Assembly: GCF_037137075.1 (NCBI RefSeq)
Contig: NZ_JBBBNV010000035.1
Coordinates: 1-35,990, forward strand
Reading direction: 5' to 3'
Source: JBBBNV01 sp037137075
GTDB lineage: Bacteria; Bacillota; Bacilli; Paenibacillales; NBRC-103111
DNA: 35,990 bases
This document shows positions 32,186 through 35,990 of the stretch, piece after piece (the first letter of the stretch is position 1; every line of letters starts with the position of its first letter). Made by a program: the position numbers and the translations under genes. The notes below the pieces were generated by a model, which was not told the DNA's origin, did not search any database, and saw only the letters and a program-made list of their open reading frames with translations.

Positions 32186-34651
32186 ATGGCTGATGAAGTA
32201 CGTTCGCAAATCAAGGAAATTGATATCGGCACAGAAATGCGCACGTCCTTTTTGGACTATGCAATGAGTATTATCGTCAGCCGGGCGCTGCCAGACGTGC
32301 GGGACGGCTTGAAGCCGGTGCACCGCCGCATTTTGTATGCGATGTCGGAGCTCGGCATGTCGCCGGATAAACCGTATAAGAAATCAGCGAGAATCGTCGG
32401 CGAGGTCATCGGTAAATACCATCCGCACGGCGATTCCGCTGTGTACGAGACGATGGTCGGCATGGCGCAGGATTTCAATCACCGTTATATGCTTGTCGAC
32501 GGCCACGGCAACTTCGGCTCCATTGACGGGGATATGGCGGCCGCGATGCGTTATACCGAAGCGCGCCTGTCCAAAATCTCGATGGAGCTGCTGCGGGATA
32601 TCAACAAAGAAACGATTAATTTCCGCCCTAACTACGACGGGGAGGAGATTGAGCCTGAGGTTCTTCCCGCTCGCTATCCGAACCTGCTCGTGAACGGATC
32701 CTACGGGATTGCTGTCGGTATGGCCACCAGTATCCCTCCGCATAACCTGAACGAGGTCATTGACGGAGTCCAAATGATGATCGAGAATCCGGATGTAACC
32801 TCGATAGAGCTGATGCAGGTCATCAAGGGCCCTGATTTTCCGACAGGAGCGCTCCTGATGGGCCGCGAAGGCATCAAGTCCGCTTATACCACCGGCCGCG
32901 GAACCGTAACCATGCGGGCCCGTGCAATCATTGAAGAGAATAACAACAAGGCGCGGATCATTGTCCATGAGCTGCCTTACAAAGTAAACAAGGCCAAGCT
33001 GGTTGAGAAAATCGCCGAGCTGGTTCGCGATAAAGTGATTGAAGGTATTACCGATCTGCGGGATGAGTCGGATCGTAACGGCATGCGGGTTGTGATTGAG
33101 CTGCGCCGTGATGTGACGCCCTCCGTGGTGCTGAATAACTTGTATAAGCATACAGCCATGCAGTCCAATTTCGGGATTATTATGCTGGCTCTCGTGAACA
33201 ACGAGCCGAAGGTGCTGAACCTGCGGGACATGCTTTACAACTACCTGAAGCACCAGCAGGAAGTCATCCGCCGCCGGACAGAGTATGATCTCAAGAAAGC
33301 GGAAGCCCGGGCGCACATTCTGGAAGGACTCCGCATCGCGCTGGATCACCTGGACGAGGTCATCGCTTTGATTCGTTCCTCCCAAACCGCAGAGCAAGCC
33401 CGTGACGGCCTGATGGAGCGCTTTGGACTGACTCTGGAGCAGGCCCAGGCGATTTTGGATATGCGTCTGCAGCGACTAACAGGCCTGGAACGCGAGAAAA
33501 TCGAGAACGAATACAATGAGCTGATGATCCGAATTGCGGATTATAAGGCGATTTTGGCTGATGAGCAGCGTATTTTGGCTATTATCAGCGAAGAGCTGGA
33601 TGAGGTGAAAGAGCGCTTCGGAGATGAACGCCGTTCTGAAATTACGATCGGGGAAGAGGAAATCATTGACGAGGACCTGATTCCGCGTGAGGATGTCATT
33701 ATTACGATAACGCACACCGGTTATATTAAGCGGCTTCCGGTGTCCACGTACCGGAGCCAGCGCCGCGGCGGACGCGGCGTCATGGGGATGGATACGAAGG
33801 AAAATGATTTCGTGGAACACCTGTTCGTCACACACTCTCATCATTATTTGATGTTCTTTACGAACAAAGGGAAAGTGTACCGGCTGAAGGCGTATGAGAT
33901 TCCGGATTTGAGCCGTACCGCCCGTGGTACGCCGATTATCAATCTGATTCAAATCGAGCAAGGTGAAACGATTAATGCCGTTATTCCGGTCGAGAATTTC
34001 GACGGGGATCAGTATTTATTTTTCGCTACCCGTAACGGGATCGTGAAGAAAACACCGCTGGATGACTATATCAACATTCGCAAAGGCGGTCTGATTGCGA
34101 TTTCTTTACGTGAGGATGACGATTTAATTGCGGTGAAGCTGACGGACGGCTCCCGCGAGATTATTATGGGGACCAAGCAGGGCATTTCGATCCGTTTTCC
34201 GGAGCAGGATGTTCGTCCAATGGGACGTTCGGCAACCGGGGTCAAAGGCATCAGCATTGCTGATGACGATGCGGTCATCGATGCCGATGTCGCAGACGAG
34301 AATGATCACGTGCTGATCGTTACTTCCAAGGGCTACGGCAAGCGCACGCCGATGAGCGAGTACCGCACCCAGTCCCGCGGCGGAAAAGGCATTAAGACCA
34401 TCAATGTGACGGAGAAGAACGGTCCTGTCGCAGGCCTGAAGGTTGTAAAGCATGACGAAGACTTAATGGTCATTACTGCTCTAGGGACATTAATCCGGAC
34501 GAGCATGGACGGAATTTCCGAGATGGGCCGTTACGCGCAGGGCGTGAAGCTGATTAACATTCGTGATGATGATGAAGTATCTACACTCAGCCGCATCCAA
34601 AAGAACGAGGAATCGGCTGCTGAAGAGGAAGAAAGCGACGAAGAAGTATAA
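32186..34651 (+). CDS. gyrA: DNA gyrase subunit A
   Basis: Cuts and rejoins DNA through Tyr123 (AAAMRYTEARL). The 821-residue product has the quinolone-resistance region HPHGDSAVYETMVG with Ser84 and Glu88, the wild-type residues, so no target mutation is seen here. The C-terminal beta-pinwheel has the GyrA box QRRGGRG. An acidic tail ends it (EEEESDEEV). AGGAGATG lies before the ATG. Confidence 0.99.
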   Translation: MADEVRSQIKEIDIGTEMRTSFLDYAMSIIVSRALPDVRDGLKPVHRRILYAMSELGMSPDKPYKKSARIVGEVIGKYHPHGDSAVYETMVGMAQDFNHRYMLVDGHGNFGSIDGDMAAAMRYTEARLSKISMELLRDINKETINFRPNYDGEEIEPEVLPARYPNLLVNGSYGIAVGMATSIPPHNLNEVIDGVQMMIENPDVTSIELMQVIKGPDFPTGALLMGREGIKSAYTTGRGTVTMRARAIIEENNNKARIIVHELPYKVNKAKLVEKIAELVRDKVIEGITDLRDESDRNGMRVVIELRRDVTPSVVLNNLYKHTAMQSNFGIIMLALVNNEPKVLNLRDMLYNYLKHQQEVIRRRTEYDLKKAEARAHILEGLRIALDHLDEVIALIRSSQTAEQARDGLMERFGLTLEQAQAILDMRLQRLTGLEREKIENEYNELMIRIADYKAILADEQRILAIISEELDEVKERFGDERRSEITIGEEEIIDEDLIPREDVIITITHTGYIKRLPVSTYRSQRRGGRGVMGMDTKENDFVEHLFVTHSHHYLMFFTNKGKVYRLKAYEIPDLSRTARGTPIINLIQIEQGETINAVIPVENFDGDQYLFFATRNGIVKKTPLDDYINIRKGGLIAISLREDDDLIAVKLTDGSREIIMGTKQGISIRFPEQDVRPMGRSATGVKGISIADDDAVIDADVADENDHVLIVTSKGYGKRTPMSEYRTQSRGGKGIKTINVTEKNGPVAGLKVVKHDEDLMVITALGTLIRTSMDGISEMGRYAQGVKLINIRDDDEVSTLSRIQKNEESAAEEEESDEEV

Positions 34652-34691
34652 AACCCGAATAAAACAGTTAGGCAGATAAGGTGGGGGAACA

Positions 34692-35762
34692 ATGGCGACG
34701 GTACCTGTAATACAATTGAATCCCGGCGACAAACTCATTGAAGATGTGATTACGCCGCTGGGAGGCACTTTGTTCTATAAGGGCAAAGTGGTATTCCAGC
34801 GGGAAAAAGAAATATTGCAAGCATTTTTAATCCCGTCGGTTTCGATTGAATCGAAGGAACCGAAGCCAAACGATAAAGAGACGCTGGAAGAAGCGGCCAA
34901 AGAAGAAGAGACCAAGGAGCGGCTCAGCTTTAATCGCGAATACGATCAATTATTTGCGCTAATGAGCAATGTGTTTAGAACCGTTTCAGCAGGGGGAGCT
35001 CTGCCTGTGCTCGAAATTCGCACGCAATTGGAAAAGCTTCTGGCTCAGGCGGATCAATACCACATTCTTACCTTTGTTCCGAAAAATCTGAATGTCAGCC
35101 AGTATATGATCCATTCCGGGATTTTAACTGCGTTGACATCGTTTACGCTGGCCAAATGGCACGGCTTGCCTCAGAAGGACTGGACGCCTGTAGCATTGGC
35201 CGGCCTGCTGCATGATATCGGCAATGCCAAGGTGGACGAAGCGATCCTGTACAAGCCCTCTGCATTGACCGTAGATGAGCGCACAGAAATGCGTAAGCAT
35301 ACGACGATAGGGTATAACATTCTTAAACCCATACCTTCTTTGAACGAGGGTGTGAAGCTTTCTGCGCTGCAGCATCATGAGCGGGAGGACGGAAGCGGGT
35401 ATCCTCTCGGTCTGACCACGGAGAAAATCCATCCGTACGCGAAGATCATCGCGATTACAGACGTATATCATGCGATGACCAGTCCGCGTTTCTACAAAAA
35501 GGAGACCTCCAAATACTTAGTGCTGGATCAGCTGTTCCAGGAGTCCTTCGGAAAGCTTGATCCGGCATTCGTTCAAACGTTTATTACAAAAGTGACCCAG
35601 CTGCATAACGGCATTCTTATTCGTTTAAGCGATGGCCGAATCGGAGAGATTGTATTTACGGATCGTTCCAACCCGACCCGGCCGATGGTGAATGTCCAAG
35701 GGACCATTGTCAACTTGGCAATGGAGCGCAATCTATTTATTCAAGAAGTGATTAACTCTTAA
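34692..35762 (+). CDS. HD-GYP domain protein, probable cyclic-di-GMP phosphodiesterase
   Basis: HD-GYP proteins hydrolyse c-di-GMP or related dinucleotides. The 356-residue product has an N-terminal domain (about residues 1-100) with a charged linker (Glu/Lys-rich, about 52-78) and no sensor domain recognised. HD lies at 174-175 in LLHDIGNAK, HHE at 228-230 and GSGYP at 234-238, so the metal-binding core looks intact. No membrane segment is seen. It is separated from gyrA by about 40 bases and may be cotranscribed, then ends at a strong terminator before rRNA promoters. Confidence 0.9.
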   Translation: MATVPVIQLNPGDKLIEDVITPLGGTLFYKGKVVFQREKEILQAFLIPSVSIESKEPKPNDKETLEEAAKEEETKERLSFNREYDQLFALMSNVFRTVSAGGALPVLEIRTQLEKLLAQADQYHILTFVPKNLNVSQYMIHSGILTALTSFTLAKWHGLPQKDWTPVALAGLLHDIGNAKVDEAILYKPSALTVDERTEMRKHTTIGYNILKPIPSLNEGVKLSALQHHEREDGSGYPLGLTTEKIHPYAKIIAITDVYHAMTSPRFYKKETSKYLVLDQLFQESFGKLDPAFVQTFITKVTQLHNGILIRLSDGRIGEIVFTDRSNPTRPMVNVQGTIVNLAMERNLFIQEVINS

Positions 35763-35770
35763 AGTAAAGG

Positions 35771-35828
35771 ATAAGCTTCATTCTGACGAAAGGCGATTTG
35801 GTCAGAATGAAGCTTATTTTATTTTTTT
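35771..35828 (+). terminator. Terminator after the HD-GYP gene
   Basis: A perfect 17-base stem ATAAGCTTCATTCTGAC (35771-35787) and its complement (35801-35817) is followed by TTTATTTTTTT. It should insulate the gyrase-side genes from the rRNA promoters that follow. Confidence 0.96.
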
Positions 35829-35839
35829 AAAGAAAAAGC

Positions 35840-35869
35840 TTGCATTATGTTTGCAGCCTATGGTATATT
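35840..35869 (+). promoter_or_regulatory. Candidate rRNA promoter P1
   Basis: TTGCAT (35840-35845) and TATATT (35864-35869) are 18 bases apart and lie directly after the terminator. In B. subtilis an rRNA operon (rrnO) follows gyrA, so this is probably the upstream promoter of an rRNA operon beyond the window. Confidence 0.6.
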
Positions 35870-35957
35870 AATTCTCGCCGCTAAAACGGCACACATCGAC
35901 AAAAGCTGCAAGTGCTGCTTCGAGCTTCGGTTCGAAAAAAGAAATTAAAAAAAGTAC

Positions 35958-35987
35958 TTGCAATCGAGTAGGCGAATGTGTTATATT
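35958..35987 (+). promoter_or_regulatory. Candidate rRNA promoter P2
   Basis: TTGCAA (35958-35963) and TATATT (35982-35987) are 18 bases apart, with an A-rich stretch upstream that could act as an UP element. Together with P1 it gives the tandem arrangement typical of rRNA operons. The rRNA itself lies past the window end. Confidence 0.65.
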
Positions 35988-35990
35988 AAA

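Noticed and set aside
32384..33397. A 337-codon minus-strand frame inside gyrA
   Set aside because: Antisense shadow of a highly conserved gene, with no ribosome-binding site and His/Gln-rich composition.
1611..34310. Other CACGTG sites (near 1611, 13598, 21996 and 34305) as parS
   Set aside because: Their flanks do not match the TGTT and AACA arms.
1..35990. CRISPR arrays, insertion sequences, prophage or defence genes
   Set aside because: No regular repeat-spacer series, transposase, integrase or phage protein is seen in any frame.

Overview
The window is the replication-origin region of a spore-forming Firmicute. The best fit is Paenibacillus or a close relative, judged from protein character, a roughly 50% G+C coding sequence, Gram-positive ribosome-binding sites, and YyaC-, YjzC- and RemB-type proteins. 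Species cannot be fixed from sequence alone. Gene order broadly follows the Bacillus subtilis origin. Leftward of oriC lie rpmH, rnpA, yidC, khpB, mnmE, mnmG, rsmG, noc, parA and parB. Rightward lie dnaA, dnaN, yaaA, recF, remB, gyrB, gyrA and then rRNA promoters. Nearly all genes point away from oriC, co-directional with replication. The exceptions are a hypothetical gene at the left edge, a yjzC-like gene and yyaC.

Region by region: (1) 1-1860 holds accessory material, namely an unrecognised 204-residue protein and a single-pass membrane protein with a Gly/Ser/Gln-rich linker. (2) 1900-8450 holds purA, with its own promoter and a paired PurBox operator, and then a leftward unit yybS-like / gdpP / rplI / dnaB. 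(3) 8635-10750 holds a stand-alone ECF sigma factor and the rpsF-ssb-rpsR operon. (4) 10800-14600 holds small conserved genes: yjzC-like, a hypothetical, tRNA-Ser(CGA), a DUF951 protein, an MscS channel, a DUF3343 protein, the spore gene yyaC and a DUF4446 protein. (5) 14610-18510 holds a cysteine desulfurase-like enzyme and the segregation cluster parB-parA-noc. A 66-codon ORF is tightly coupled between parA and noc. Two parS sites lie at 16206 and 18940. (6) 18958-25418 holds the tRNA-modification and rRNA-methylation genes, khpB-yidC, rnpA and rpmH. (7) 25419-27447 is a bipartite oriC flanking dnaA, with DnaA boxes on both sides and a DnaA-trio/AT-rich element just before dnaN. (8) 27448-35990 holds dnaN, yaaA, recF, remB, gyrB, gyrA, an HD-GYP protein, a strong terminator and two tandem promoters that look like the start of an rRNA operon outside the window.

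The functional theme is chromosome replication initiation, segregation and topology combined with translation machinery. Cyclic-dinucleotide (GdpP, HD-GYP) and purine (PurA) enzymes lie around it. I found no phage, insertion sequence, CRISPR array, defence island or biosynthetic cluster, and no clear undescribed multi-gene system. The most interesting non-textbook items are the coupled ORF between noc and parA, the DUF3343 plus cysteine desulfurase neighbourhood, the orphan ECF sigma factor with repeated motifs upstream, and the nested structures in several leaders.
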